Positions 8,691-16,626 of a DNA stretch of 64,000 nucleotides are shown here, piece by piece. Source of the DNA: Amycolatopsis sp. WQ 127309 (lineage in GTDB: Bacteria; Actinomycetota; Actinomycetes; Mycobacteriales; Pseudonocardiaceae); assembly GCF_023023025.1 (NCBI RefSeq), contig NZ_CP095481.1:620001-684000 (forward strand). The letters run 5' to 3'. The notes beneath the pieces were generated by a model that worked only from the letters and a program-made list of their open reading frames with translations, did no database searches and was not told the DNA's origin. The number at the start of each line of letters is the position of its first letter. Position 1 is the stretch's first letter. A program made the position numbers and the translations under genes.

Positions 8691-10213
8691 CCCGCGTCGC
8701 CGTTGGCCAGGGCGTCGGTGGCGTAGCGGTTGAGCAGGTCGCGCGCGGCCCGCACCTCGGCCGCCATCGGCCGGTCCTCGGCCAGCGGCGGGGAGATTCC
8801 GGCGAGCTCGGCCCAGATCCCGCCGTCGGGCGGCGGCGCGTCGGTCATCACGGCCAGCTGCGCGACGCCGAGAGCGAGCGAGCCGATCACCAGCCAGCCC
8901 AGCTCCAGGGCCTCGGCCACGGAGTTGGCGCCGTTGAGCGCCATCGGGACGTGGTCCTGGTTCCAGCCGTTGGTCGGCAACGTCGTCAGCGACGACGGGT
9001 AGACCAGCTGCCGGATCCGCGACACGAACGACGTCGCGCTGATGTGCACGCCCGCCAGCCCGCAGCCGCGGCCGGCGCGCGGGGTCAGCATCGGCGGCAG
9101 GTCGCCGTTGGTGGCCGGGGACAGCAGCAGCCCCAGCTGCCGTTCGGCCAGGTAGACCGCCATGTGCATGGCGAGCCCGGTCTGGTCGGAGGCGAGCCCG
9201 ACCGGCATCGCGTGGAAGTTGCCGCCGTGCAGCAGCCGCCCCTCGAAGGTGATCGGGTTGTCCTGGCAGCCGTCGACCTCCAGGGCCAGCACGTTGCCGA
9301 CGTTGTCGAGCTGGTCGAGCACCGCGCCGAGCACCTGCGGCGCGCAGCGCAGGCTGTAGGGCTCCTGCAGCGGCCGCTTCGGGTCGCGGGTCTGGCTGTC
9401 GGGCAGCTCACGCCGGATCCACTCGGCCGCGGTGAGCTGGCCGAGCTGGCCGCGCGCGATGCCGTGCCCGGCGTCGTAGTGCTCCGGGTTGGCACCCAGC
9501 AGCGTCGCGAGCCGGCCGGTCAGCATCGCGGCGGCCTGGACCAGCCGCAGCGACGACTGGTGGTTGACGATCGACTGGGCGAGGCTCGCGCCGGTGCCGT
9601 TGACGAACGCCAGCGCCTCCCGCACCGGCCAGTCGACCGGCTCGTGGCCCAGCGCGGCCAGCGCGTCCTTCGCGGGCACCGTGATCCACCGGCCGCCGCC
9701 GTCGCGGCGCCACGCCCGGCCCTGCCCGCCGAACGCCAGCGCGGCGTGCGCGAGCGGCTGCAGGTCCCCGCTGGCGCTGACCGTGCCGTGGCGCGGGATC
9801 ACCGGCGTGAAGCCCTTGTTCCACAGGTCGGCGAGGATCTGCCAGAACCGCGGCGTGACGGCGGAGTAGCCCTTGCGCATGTTCTGGATGCGCAGCCACA
9901 GGATCAGCCGCGAGACGTCGGGCGAGAGCGGTGCGCCCTGGCCGGTGCCGAGGTGGGAGATGAGCGAGCTGCCCTGCTCCATCTCGGAGTCGGCGTCGAA
10001 CACCACCAGCGGCCCGAAGCCCTGGGTGAGCCCGTACACCGGCTTGTCGGCGGTGAGGTGCTCCTCGATGGTGCGCGCGCTCGCCCGCATCCGGGCGATG
10101 TCCGCGTCGTCGCACGGGTCGATCTTCGCGTCCCAGTCGGCGCTCCAGACGATCTCGCCCAGGTACAGGGAACTGGTCAGCTCGCGGCCCTGGCTTTCGG
10201 CGATCGGTGTCAC
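8687..10213 (-). CDS. Tyrosine ammonia-lyase (MIO enzyme), Sam8-like
   Basis: 508-aa histidine/phenylalanine ammonia-lyase-family enzyme. The Ala-Ser-Gly triad that cyclises to the MIO cofactor is at 147-149 (TVSASGDLQPLAHAA). The catalytic Tyr is Y60 in YGLTQGFGP. The HL pair at 87-88 (SLISHLGTG) is the selectivity switch that in known TALs favours tyrosine over phenylalanine, so the product should be 4-coumarate. The sequence follows, almost throughout, that of Saccharothrix espanaensis Sam8 as I remember it. Sam8 makes 4-coumarate for the saccharomicin aglycone. Start and stop overlap both neighbours by 4 nt. An aminomutase activity cannot be excluded but is less likely. Confidence 0.93.
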   Translation of the reverse strand: MTPIAESQGRELTSSLYLGEIVWSADWDAKIDPCDDADIARMRASARTIEEHLTADKPVYGLTQGFGPLVVFDADSEMEQGSSLISHLGTGQGAPLSPDVSRLILWLRIQNMRKGYSAVTPRFWQILADLWNKGFTPVIPRHGTVSASGDLQPLAHAALAFGGQGRAWRRDGGGRWITVPAKDALAALGHEPVDWPVREALAFVNGTGASLAQSIVNHQSSLRLVQAAAMLTGRLATLLGANPEHYDAGHGIARGQLGQLTAAEWIRRELPDSQTRDPKRPLQEPYSLRCAPQVLGAVLDQLDNVGNVLALEVDGCQDNPITFEGRLLHGGNFHAMPVGLASDQTGLAMHMAVYLAERQLGLLLSPATNGDLPPMLTPRAGRGCGLAGVHISATSFVSRIRQLVYPSSLTTLPTNGWNQDHVPMALNGANSVAEALELGWLVIGSLALGVAQLAVMTDAPPPDGGIWAELAGISPPLAEDRPMAAEVRAARDLLNRYATDALANGDAG

Positions 10214-11316
10214 CTCGCTGCGACCTCCTCGTCGGGTGTGGTGGGGGCGGGAACGTGCCGCAGCTTGCCCAGGGCGGACCGGTCGATCCGGGGCACGACG
10301 TGCAGCTTGCGCGGCCGGACGCCCAGGCGGGCGAACGCGGCCGCGAGGTCGAGGTCGGCGACCTCGGTGCCGGGCGCGAGGGCGACGAGCAGCTCGACGT
10401 GCTCGCCGATCTTCGGGTCGGTGACCGGCAGCAGCGCGAGGTCGGCGCAGTCGAGCACGGCCCGCAGGGCGTACTCGGCGTCGTCCAGGTTGATCCGGCG
10501 GCCGTTGACCTTGACCAGGCGCCCGGCCCGGCCGGCGTGCCGGAACGAGCGCTCGCCGAGCGGCACGACCCGGTCGTCGGCCTCCCAGGACGCCGGCTCC
10601 GGTTCACCGGGCCGGAACGCCAGCCGCGGGCTGGTGACGGCCAGCGGCCCCTCGGCACCCGGCGTCACCGCACCCGCGAACCCGACGTCGGGGAACAGCT
10701 GCCACTCCGGCGGTTCGCCCTCGCGCCAGGTGCGCGTCGCGATGCCGCCCGCTTCGGTGGAGCCGAGCACCTCGACCAGCAGAGCCCGCTCCGGACCGAG
10801 CTCGCGCAGCAGGTCACCCGCGGTGCCCGGCAGCATGGCGCCGCCGTAGAGCACGGTGAGGTGGTCGAGCCCGCGCACCCAGTCCAGGTGACGCAGCAGC
10901 AGCTCGAAGATCCACGGCGTCGCCATCACCACCGGGCGCCCGCCGATGTCGGGCAGGGTGCCGTAGAAGCCGTCGCGGTACCACGCCGGCACGCGCAGGC
11001 GGGCCGGGACGAGCACCGTGGCCAGCGCGCCGAACAGGTGGACCGGCGGCACGAACGAGACGACGGCGTCCGGCCGTCCGGGCGCCACGAGGTCGGCGAG
11101 CATCCCCGCCTCGGCCCACACCTTCGGCCCGTACCGCCGCCACTGCCGGCGCGGCCCGGTGGTGCCCGAGGTGTGAAAGTCGACGACGGCGGGCAGCGCG
11201 TCCGGCCCGATCGCCGGCTCGCGGTCCCACCGGACGTGCCAGGCGCGCCCGGTCACCTCCGGCGCCGCGAACCCGGGCGTGAGCAGCTCGTGCGGGGTCA
11301 GCTCCGCGTATCCCAT
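10210..11316 (-). CDS. Short acyl-CoA ligase of the ANL family (cinnamate-type)
   Basis: 368 aa. It has the ATP-binding loop HTSGTTGPRRQ at 48-58, GSTEAGG at 185-191, and the C-terminal catalytic Lys (K351 in ALGKLRH). The P-loop lies about 100 residues closer to the N-terminus than in ordinary 500-aa ligases, and the gene cannot extend upstream because rmlA ends 4 nt before it, so the short form is genuine. It is coupled to the ammonia-lyase by an ATGA overlap. The likely reaction is adenylation and thioesterification of a coumarate/caffeate. Saccharomicin biosynthesis uses a comparable ligase (Sam7, from memory). Confidence 0.85.
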   Translation of the reverse strand: MGYAELTPHELLTPGFAAPEVTGRAWHVRWDREPAIGPDALPAVVDFHTSGTTGPRRQWRRYGPKVWAEAGMLADLVAPGRPDAVVSFVPPVHLFGALATVLVPARLRVPAWYRDGFYGTLPDIGGRPVVMATPWIFELLLRHLDWVRGLDHLTVLYGGAMLPGTAGDLLRELGPERALLVEVLGSTEAGGIATRTWREGEPPEWQLFPDVGFAGAVTPGAEGPLAVTSPRLAFRPGEPEPASWEADDRVVPLGERSFRHAGRAGRLVKVNGRRINLDDAEYALRAVLDCADLALLPVTDPKIGEHVELLVALAPGTEVADLDLAAAFARLGVRPRKLHVVPRIDRSALGKLRHVPAPTTPDEEVAAR

Positions 11317-11320
11317 CGCC

Positions 11321-12205
11321 CTAGCCCAGCGTCTCGGCGAGCTGGATCAGGTACTTGCCGTATTCGGAGCTCTTCATCGCCTCGCCGGAGGCGCGGCACC
11401 GCTCGGCGTCGATGTAGCCCATGCGCAGCGCGATCTCCTCCAGGCAGGCGACCCGCACGCTCTGGCGCTTTTCGATCACCTGAACGTATTGGCTGGCGGC
11501 GAGCAGGGAGTCGTGCGTCCCGGCGTCGAGCCAGGTGAACCCGCGGCCGAGCCGGCACAGCTGCGCGCGGCCCTCCTTGAGGTAGGCCTTGTTGACGTCG
11601 GTGATCTCCAGCTCGCCCCGCGCCGACGGCTCGATGCCGCGGGCGATCTCGACGGCGTCGGAGTCGTAGAGGTACAGCCCGGTGATCGCGTTGTCGGAAC
11701 GCGGGCGCAGCGGTTTCTCCTCGATCGACACGAGGGAGCCGCGCTCGTCCGTTTCGCCGATGCCGTAGCGCTCGGGATCGGAGACCGGGTAACCGAACAG
11801 CGTGCAGCCGTCGAGGCGCTCACGCGCGGCGCGCAGGATTCGGGAAAACCCGGCACCGTGGAAGATGTTGTCGCCGAGGATCAACGCGGACGGATTCCCG
11901 TCGATGTGGTCCGCGCCGATCAGGAGCGCCTCGGCGATGCCGCGCGGCTGGTCCTGCTCGGCGTAGCTGATGTCGAGCCCCAGGTCGGAGCCGTCACCGA
12001 GCAGCGCGCGCAGGGCCGGGATGCTGTCGGGGGTCGAGATGACCAGGATCTCCCGGATGCCGGCGAGCATCAGCACCGAAAGCGGGTAATAGACCATCGG
12101 CTTGTCGTAGACCGCGAGCAGCTGCTTAGACGTCGCCTTCGTCAGGGGGTACAACCGCGAACCGGTTCCGCCGGCGAGAACGATTCCTTTCATGGCCTTG
12201 TTCAT
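11321..12205 (-). CDS. rmlA: Glucose-1-phosphate thymidylyltransferase
   Basis: 294 aa, the full family length. KGIVLAGGTGSRLYPLT is the nucleotide-binding signature; LILGDNIFHG, EEKPLRPRSDNAITGLYLYD and GFTWLDAGTHDSL are further RmlA blocks. It joins glucose-1-phosphate and dTTP to give dTDP-glucose, the entry point to all dTDP-deoxysugars, and so feeds the glycosyltransferase array. It is the first gene of the operon, 4 nt before the ligase. An internal ATG at 12193 (MKGIVLAGG) is an equally plausible start. No rmlB/C/D is in the window. Confidence 0.95.
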   Translation of the reverse strand: MNKAMKGIVLAGGTGSRLYPLTKATSKQLLAVYDKPMVYYPLSVLMLAGIREILVISTPDSIPALRALLGDGSDLGLDISYAEQDQPRGIAEALLIGADHIDGNPSALILGDNIFHGAGFSRILRAARERLDGCTLFGYPVSDPERYGIGETDERGSLVSIEEKPLRPRSDNAITGLYLYDSDAVEIARGIEPSARGELEITDVNKAYLKEGRAQLCRLGRGFTWLDAGTHDSLLAASQYVQVIEKRQSVRVACLEEIALRMGYIDAERCRASGEAMKSSEYGKYLIQLAETLG

Positions 12206-12277
12206 TTTCTGGGTCCATTCGTCGATATACGTCGACCGCGAGGCGAGAATGAGAATGCCGCGATGTGGATATCGGGA

Positions 12278-12307
12278 ACACTAGGCAAGGCGACGCGGGG
12301 GCGTCAA
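12278..12307 (-). promoter_or_regulatory. Candidate promoter of the rmlA-TAL operon
   Basis: Read on the minus strand: TTGACG (12302-12307), 18-nt spacer, TAGTGT (12278-12283). This is a good sigma-70/HrdB-type match and gives a leader of about 65 nt before the rmlA start. Confidence 0.6.
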
Positions 12308-12409
12308 TGGTGCGGGCACCGCATCGAAGCGCTTCTCCCCGATGGCCGCGCGGCGGCGATTTCCGGTCGCGCTCCCAGCCGGGCCGGGAACGCGCCGTCG
12401 CGGGCCGGA

Positions 12410-12427
12410 CGTCCCGCCGGCGGGACG
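12410..12427. promoter_or_regulatory. 18-bp perfect palindrome, candidate regulator site
   Basis: CGTCCCGCCGGCGGGACG, perfect dyad with centre CGCCGGCG at 12415-12422. I recall CGCCGGCG being reported as the core of the LmbU target in Streptomyces lincolnensis. The site lies about 100 bp upstream of the putative rmlA -35 box and the adjacent regulator is LmbU-like. The octamer is common in high-GC DNA, but its extension to 18 bp is not. Confidence 0.5.
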
Positions 12428-12752
12428 CCGGGCCCGCGCGCGGCACCCGGCGGACCGGCGCGGAACCGGTGCCGAGTCCGACGTGGACACAGCCCGCCCA
12501 GCTTGTCAAAGGCCTACAGCGGTGCCAGAATCCACCTGGTCACCGAGGTGGTCCGCCTCTGCGCGGCGCCGCCCGCGCACCCGGACCGCTTTCGGCCGGA
12601 CGCGGGCCCCGAAGAGGCCCGTACCACTGGGGCACCTGGGGGCGCTTTGGACACGACCGTTTCGGCACGAGGCTCGTGCACGACCGGCAGCGGCGGACGC
12701 GGACGCGCGCGCCGGGCCGGGGAGCCAACGGACAAACCCGAATGACCTTCAT

Positions 12753-12773
12753 TTAGTCCACGGCGTGGACTAA
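12753..12773. promoter_or_regulatory. Palindrome with TTAGTCCACG arms
   Basis: Two 10-bp arms around a single G, perfect match. It sits in the divergent region about 300 nt before the small ORF and looks like an operator for a dimeric regulator. The cognate protein is unknown. Confidence 0.45.
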
Positions 12774-13049
12774 CCGGCAGGACCCCGCCCGGGCGGCGGG
12801 ACGTGTGCCCGGGATCACTTTTCCAATCCACCACACCGTTGTGGTGCTATCCCGGAATGGGACGGCGAGGGCGGCCGCGCGCCGTTCCGATCCCCGCGGC
12901 CGGGCACCCCGGTGAGCGGCACCGCCCGCATTCCGGAACGGCGCGCGAAGCCGCCCCGCGGAATCCCGGAAAACCCGCCCCGCACCAGGCCCGCGTGTAG
13001 GGTGCTGACACCAAGGAATTCACCCGATCGTGGAAGGAGGAGAAGGCCA

Positions 13050-13121
13050 ATGGGGAGGAGTACAGGGCGGCCCGGCGATCACGTTCGCCGGGCCGAGGTC
13101 GTCTACGTCGATGACGCCTAG
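13050..13121 (+). CDS. Small upstream ORF (23 aa) before the LmbU-like gene
   Basis: ATG 13050 follows an excellent GGAGGAG at 13034-13040, better than that of the regulator itself. It codes for a 23-aa basic-then-acidic peptide (MGRSTGRPGD..., ending VVYVDDA). The TAG at 13119-13121 merges with the GGAGA preceding the regulator, so ribosomes ending here can re-initiate on it. It is probably a translational-coupling or attenuation leader. It could also be a small protein in its own right. Confidence 0.5.
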   Translation: MGRSTGRPGDHVRRAEVVYVDDA

Positions 13122-13128
13122 GAGACGA

Positions 13129-13854
13129 ATGGTGATGATGACGAGCAAAGAGGGCAGGATTCCGCGGCACGCCGAACCGGCCGGCAGCCCGCGGGACACC
13201 GACCGGTCACCGGTCGCGTCGCCCCCGGGCCGGCTGACCGGCCGGCCGTTCACCGACGGGATGCTGACCAGGCGGACCAGCCTCAACCTGCCACCCCAGA
13301 TCCCGCTCGACGAGTGGAGCAGGATCGGCCACGAGATCTTCGTGATCTCGGAGTCCTCGACGTGGTGGCTGGGCGACTGGCTGATCTACGGGCAGGCGCA
13401 GTACCCCGACCGCTACATGCACGCGATCGCGAAGACGTCGCTGGACTACCAGACGCTCCGCAACTACGCGTGGGTGGCGCGGCGGTACTCGGTGACCCGC
13501 CGCCGGCCGGCGCTCAGCTTCCAGCACCACGCGGAGCTGGCGAGCCTGCCGGAGGAACAGCAGGAGAACTGGCTCGATCGGGCGGAGAAGTTCAGCTGGT
13601 CCCGCAACGAGCTGCGCAACCGGGTCCGGGCCAGCCGCAAGGCGGCGCGGGCGGCGGACGACGAGGGCGGCAGCGACGTCCTCAGCATCGAGATGAACGT
13701 GCCGGCGGACCGGAAGCAGCGATGGCTCGAGGCCGCCAGCACGACGAAGCAGGACCTGCTCTCGTGGATCGTGTCCATTTTGGACAACGCGGCGGACACC
13801 GTGATCGGGCTGCCGGGCGACGACCACGCGATATCGGGGAAGAAGGAAGGCTGA
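13129..13854 (+). CDS. LmbU-family cluster-situated transcriptional regulator
   Basis: About 241 aa. The core from residue 45 ([75 protein letters not shown]) is the LmbU signature, with the helix-turn-helix in the [14 protein letters not shown] region. The C-terminal tail after residue 190 is charged and probably flexible. LmbU relatives activate lincomycin, novobiocin-type and other clusters. ATG codons at 13129, 13135 and 13138 are all possible; the GGAGA at 13121 favours 13129 or 13135. It is the likely pathway switch for the divergent operon and perhaps the glycosyltransferases. A hairpin terminator follows. Confidence 0.9.
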   Translation: MVMMTSKEGRIPRHAEPAGSPRDTDRSPVASPPGRLTGRPFTDGMLTRRTSLNLPPQIPLDEWSRIGHEIFVISESSTWWLGDWLIYGQAQYPDRYMHAIAKTSLDYQTLRNYAWVARRYSVTRRRPALSFQHHAELASLPEEQQENWLDRAEKFSWSRNELRNRVRASRKAARAADDEGGSDVLSIEMNVPADRKQRWLEAASTTKQDLLSWIVSILDNAADTVIGLPGDDHAISGKKEG

Positions 13855-13939
13855 CCGCCTCCCGACGCACCACCGGGGAAACCGAGTTCGACCGAAGTTC
13901 ACTGGGGACTGGGGAAAGACTTTAACTCGGGTTCACCAC

Positions 13940-13977
13940 CAGCGGCAGGCATTCCTTGCGGGGAATGCCTGCCGCTG
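13940..13977 (+). terminator. Hairpin terminator after the LmbU-like gene
   Basis: Perfect 16-bp arms at 13940-13955 and 13962-13977 with a 6-nt loop, 85 nt after the regulator stop and 43 nt before metK. It separates the two transcripts. A SAM riboswitch was looked for here and not seen. Confidence 0.75.
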
Positions 13978-14020
13978 TCTGTTACTCCCGACAAAAACTC
14001 AATGGAAGCGAGGACCCGCC

Positions 14021-15217
14021 ATGTCCGGCAGCAGGTTGTTCACCTCGGAGTCGGTGACCGAAGGGCACCCCGACAAGATTTGCGACGCCATCAGCGACTC
14101 GATCCTGGACGGGCTGCTGTCGAAGGACCCGCGCAGCCGCGTGGCGGTCGAGACCCTGATCACCACCGGGCAGGTTCAAGTCGCCGGTGAGGTGACGACC
14201 GAGGCCTACGCCGACATCCCGACGATCGTGCGGGATGTGATCCTGCGGATCGGGTACGACTCGTCGGCGAAGGGGTTCGACGGCAATTCGTGTGGCGTCA
14301 ACGTGGCGATCGGGTCGCAGTCGGCCGACATCGCCCAGGGCGTCGACACCGCGTACGAGTCGCGGGTCGAGTCGGATGAGGACGAGATCAACCGCCAGGG
14401 TGCGGGTGACCAGGGCCTGATGTTCGGGTACGCCTGCTCCGACACGCCCGAGCTGATGCCCTTGCCGATCGCGCTCGCCCACCGGCTTTCCCGTCGCCTG
14501 ACCGCGGTCCGGAACGACGGCGTGCTGCCCTACCTGCGCCCCGACGGCAAGACGCAGGTGACCATCGAGTACGCGGGCGACCGGCCCGTCCGGCTGGACA
14601 CGGTCGTGGTCTCGTCGCAGCACGCGGACGGCATCGACCTCGACCGCATGCTGGGCGTCGACGTGAAGGACCACGTCGTCGAGCCGGAGCTGGCGGGCCT
14701 CGGGATCGACACGTCCGGCGCGCGGCTGCTGGTCAACCCCACGGGCCGGTTCGTGATCGGCGGCCCGATGGGTGACGCGGGGCTGACCGGCCGGAAGATC
14801 ATCGTCGACACCTACGGCGGCATGGCCCGCCACGGTGGTGGCGCGTTCTCGGGCAAGGACCCGTCCAAAGTGGACCGTTCGGCGGCGTATGCGATGCGGT
14901 GGGTGGCGAAGAACGTCGTCGCGGCCGGGTTGGCGACGCGGACCGAGGTGCAGGTCGCGTACGCGATCGGCAAGGCGGCGCCGGTGGGCTTGTTCGTGGA
15001 GACGTTCGGGACGGAGACGGTGGACCCGTCGAAGATCCAGCAGGCCATCACCGAGGTTTTCGACCTGCGGCCGGCCGCGATCATCCGTGATCTGGACCTG
15101 CTGCGCCCGATCTACGCCCCGACCGCCGCGTACGGCCACTTCGGCCGCCCCGAGCTGGACCTCCCGTGGGAGAACACCGCCCGCGCCGCGGACCTGAAGG
15201 CCGCCACCGGCGCCTGA
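14021..15217 (+). CDS. metK: S-adenosylmethionine synthetase
   Basis: 398 aa, full length. [45 protein letters not shown], and [22 protein letters not shown] contain the ATP, Mg and methionine contacts of MetK. It makes SAM from ATP and methionine. Its place beside a pathway regulator suggests a cluster-dedicated copy serving sugar or aglycone methylation, a habit of methylation-heavy antibiotic clusters. It could equally be the housekeeping copy at the cluster border; the window does not show a second one. Its stop is followed immediately by a convergent hairpin. Confidence 0.95.
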   Translation: MSGSRLFTSESVTEGHPDKICDAISDSILDGLLSKDPRSRVAVETLITTGQVQVAGEVTTEAYADIPTIVRDVILRIGYDSSAKGFDGNSCGVNVAIGSQSADIAQGVDTAYESRVESDEDEINRQGAGDQGLMFGYACSDTPELMPLPIALAHRLSRRLTAVRNDGVLPYLRPDGKTQVTIEYAGDRPVRLDTVVVSSQHADGIDLDRMLGVDVKDHVVEPELAGLGIDTSGARLLVNPTGRFVIGGPMGDAGLTGRKIIVDTYGGMARHGGGAFSGKDPSKVDRSAAYAMRWVAKNVVAAGLATRTEVQVAYAIGKAAPVGLFVETFGTETVDPSKIQQAITEVFDLRPAAIIRDLDLLRPIYAPTAAYGHFGRPELDLPWENTARAADLKAATGA

Positions 15218-15220
15218 CCT

Positions 15221-15273
15221 GTCGTGAGGGGCACCTTCAGGGACATCTAAGCCCTGAAGGTGCCCTTCACGAC
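15221..15273. terminator. Hairpin terminator metK / GNAT
   Basis: 22-bp arms at 15221-15242 and 15252-15273 with a single G-T wobble. The outer base reads GTCGTGA. The convergent acetyltransferase uses the TGA inside the right arm as its stop codon. Confidence 0.85.
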
Positions 15274-15830
15274 GTTCGGTTGGCCCAGTCCGAGGCGAGG
15301 ATGGCCCAGATTTCCTTGTCGTAGCGGGCGCCGTCGTACGGCCAGTACTCGCGCAGGACGCCTTCGCGGACCATGCCGAGGCGTTCGGCCACCGCCGAGC
15401 TGCGGACGTTGTCCGCGCGGCAACGCCACTCCGCGCGGTGCAGGCCGCGGGTGGTGAACGCCCAGCCGAGCAGGACCTCGCACGCCCGCGTCACCAGGCC
15501 GTGGCCCTCGGCGCCCGGTTCCAGCCAGCAGCCGATCTCGCACGAGCCCACGCCCGCGTCGAACTCCACGAACATCACGCCACCGACCAGCCGGCCGTCG
15601 AGCCGGATCCCGAGGAGCCGGCCGCCGCCGGTGGCCTGGCGCTCGGCGTACCGGCGCAGGGTCGCCCGCGCGCCCTCGACGTCGTCGGTGACGAACGCCG
15701 GCCCGACCCACGGCCGGATGTGCTCGCGCGCCCGCTCGAGGTGCCCGGCGAACTCCTCGGCCTGCCACGGCTCCAACGGCTCGAGCCGGGCGTTTTCCGT
15801 CAACGATCTGAAGAACACAGCTGCCCCCAT
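15267..15830 (-). CDS. GNAT-family N-acetyltransferase (RimJ/RimL type)
   Basis: 187 aa. EPWQAEEFAGHLERAREHIRPWVG is the RimJ/RimL-like N-terminus. GSCEIGCWLEPGAEGHGLVTRACEVLLGWAFTTRGLHRAEWRCRADN is the acetyl-CoA fold, though the pyrophosphate loop is GAEGHGL rather than the canonical Q/RxxGxG/A. It probably acetylates a protein N-terminus or an amine. It is divergent from the TetR regulator with only 16 nt between starts, so a common operator may control both. The substrate is unknown. Confidence 0.85.
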   Translation of the reverse strand: MGAAVFFRSLTENARLEPLEPWQAEEFAGHLERAREHIRPWVGPAFVTDDVEGARATLRRYAERQATGGGRLLGIRLDGRLVGGVMFVEFDAGVGSCEIGCWLEPGAEGHGLVTRACEVLLGWAFTTRGLHRAEWRCRADNVRSSAVAERLGMVREGVLREYWPYDGARYDKEIWAILASDWANRTS

Positions 15831-15843
15831 TCACACAACGACT

Positions 15844-15856
15844 GTTATGCTAACAC
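15844..15856. promoter_or_regulatory. TGTTATGCTAACA operator overlapping a leaderless promoter
   Basis: TGTTA-TGC-TAACA perfect dyad in the GNAT/TetR gap. The TATGCT at 15846-15851 lies 7 nt before GTG 15859, matching the leaderless -10 pattern found elsewhere in this window. A bound TetR protein would block both divergent promoters. Confidence 0.5.
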
Positions 15857-15858
15857 GC

Positions 15859-16464
15859 GTGCCGCGCCCCAGGGGAGACCACGAAGCCCGCCGCCGCGAC
15901 GTCTCCGAAGCGGTCTGGCGCGTCCTGACCGCGCACGGGTTCGGCGGCCTGACGATGCGCGCCGTCGCGGCCGAGCTGGGCGCCACCACCGGCCTGCTCA
16001 CCCACTACTTCAGCGGCAAACAGGAGCTGCTGGCGCACGCGCTCGACCTGCTGGACGAGCGCACGAGCACCCGCGCCCGCCGGACCACCGGCCCGGGCCT
16101 CGCCGCGGTGCGCGCGAGGCTCCTGGACATCCTGCCGCTGACCGCCGACGCGACCACGGGCAACCGGATCTGGGTGTCCTCCTGGGACACCGCACTGGCC
16201 GACCCGGCGCTGAGCGTCGCGTACGCACGGAAGTACGGCGAGAGCCGCGACCGGCTGCGCGACCTCGTCGTCGAGGCACAACACCTAGGCGAGCTGCGCC
16301 CGGGAGACCCCGAGCGCATCGCCGCGAGCGCGCTCGCGTTCACGCTCGGGCTGGTCGTCCAAGCGCTGTTCGACCCGCTCGCGTTCCCGCCGGACCGGCA
16401 GGCCGACCTGCTCGACGACCACCTCGCGCCCCTGGTGGACCCGCATTTCCCGGCGAACGGGTGA
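15859..16464 (+). CDS. TetR/AcrR-family regulator (BetI-like)
   Basis: 201 aa from GTG 15859 (an in-frame ATG at 15847 lies inside the putative -10 box, so GTG is preferred). The N-terminal HTH is ARRRDVSEAVWRVLTAHGFGGLTMRAVAAELGATTGLLTHYFSGKQELLAHAL. The C-terminal domain (NRIWVSSWDTALADPALSVAYARKY) is of the BetI_C type. It is probably an autorepressor also controlling the divergent acetyltransferase. The ligand is unknown. Confidence 0.9.
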   Translation: MPRPRGDHEARRRDVSEAVWRVLTAHGFGGLTMRAVAAELGATTGLLTHYFSGKQELLAHALDLLDERTSTRARRTTGPGLAAVRARLLDILPLTADATTGNRIWVSSWDTALADPALSVAYARKYGESRDRLRDLVVEAQHLGELRPGDPERIAASALAFTLGLVVQALFDPLAFPPDRQADLLDDHLAPLVDPHFPANG

Positions 16465-16484
16465 GTCCGTGTTAGCCTGTCGCC

Positions 16485-16535
16485 GTGCAGCGCCTGATGA
16501 CGTCCTCGCGACTCGTAACCCGGCGCGCCGGCTGA
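16485..16535 (+). CDS. Putative leader peptide (16 aa) upstream of the ACT-like gene
   Basis: GTG 16485 encodes MQRLMTSSRLVTRRAG and a TGA. A TAGCCT box at 16473-16478 sits 6 nt before the GTG, so the transcript is probably leaderless. The last codons of the ORF form the left arm of a GC-rich stem (GCGCGCCGGC near 16523-16532) that pairs with GCCGGCGCGC about 10 nt further on. Ribosome position on the leader could thus decide whether the stem forms. The codon mix does not point clearly to one amino acid. Confidence 0.5.
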   Translation: MQRLMTSSRLVTRRAG

Positions 16536-16626
16536 ACCAGGTCGCCGGCGCGCAGCGCTGACGACCCAGTTTCGCCCCCGGGGCCTGGCCCGGATCCCCT
16601 GAGAACCCGACTTCCGGAGATCCGTC

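Larger units (their letters stand above)
12206..13049. other. Long divergent regulatory region (rmlA operon / lmbU-like gene)
   Basis: About 840 nt with no convincing gene between two divergent transcription units. It contains the rmlA promoter, an 18-bp palindrome at 12410-12427, a second palindrome at 12753-12773 (arms TTAGTCCACG), and a nested hairpin near 12808-12852 built on CCACCACA/TGTGGTG. For the + strand unit a TAGGGT box at 12998-13003 is a possible -10. Short open frames here have no ribosome-binding sites and look like chance high-GC ORFs. Confidence 0.7.

Noticed and set aside
8687..10213. Phenylalanine/tyrosine aminomutase for a beta-amino-acid starter unit
   Set aside because: The HL selectivity pair and overall match to Sam8 favour a lyase, and no macrolactam or enediyne genes are in the window; left open pending the left flank.
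13855..14020. SAM riboswitch before metK
   Set aside because: Only a simple terminator stem is present; no multi-helix aptamer or conserved SAM core could be drawn.
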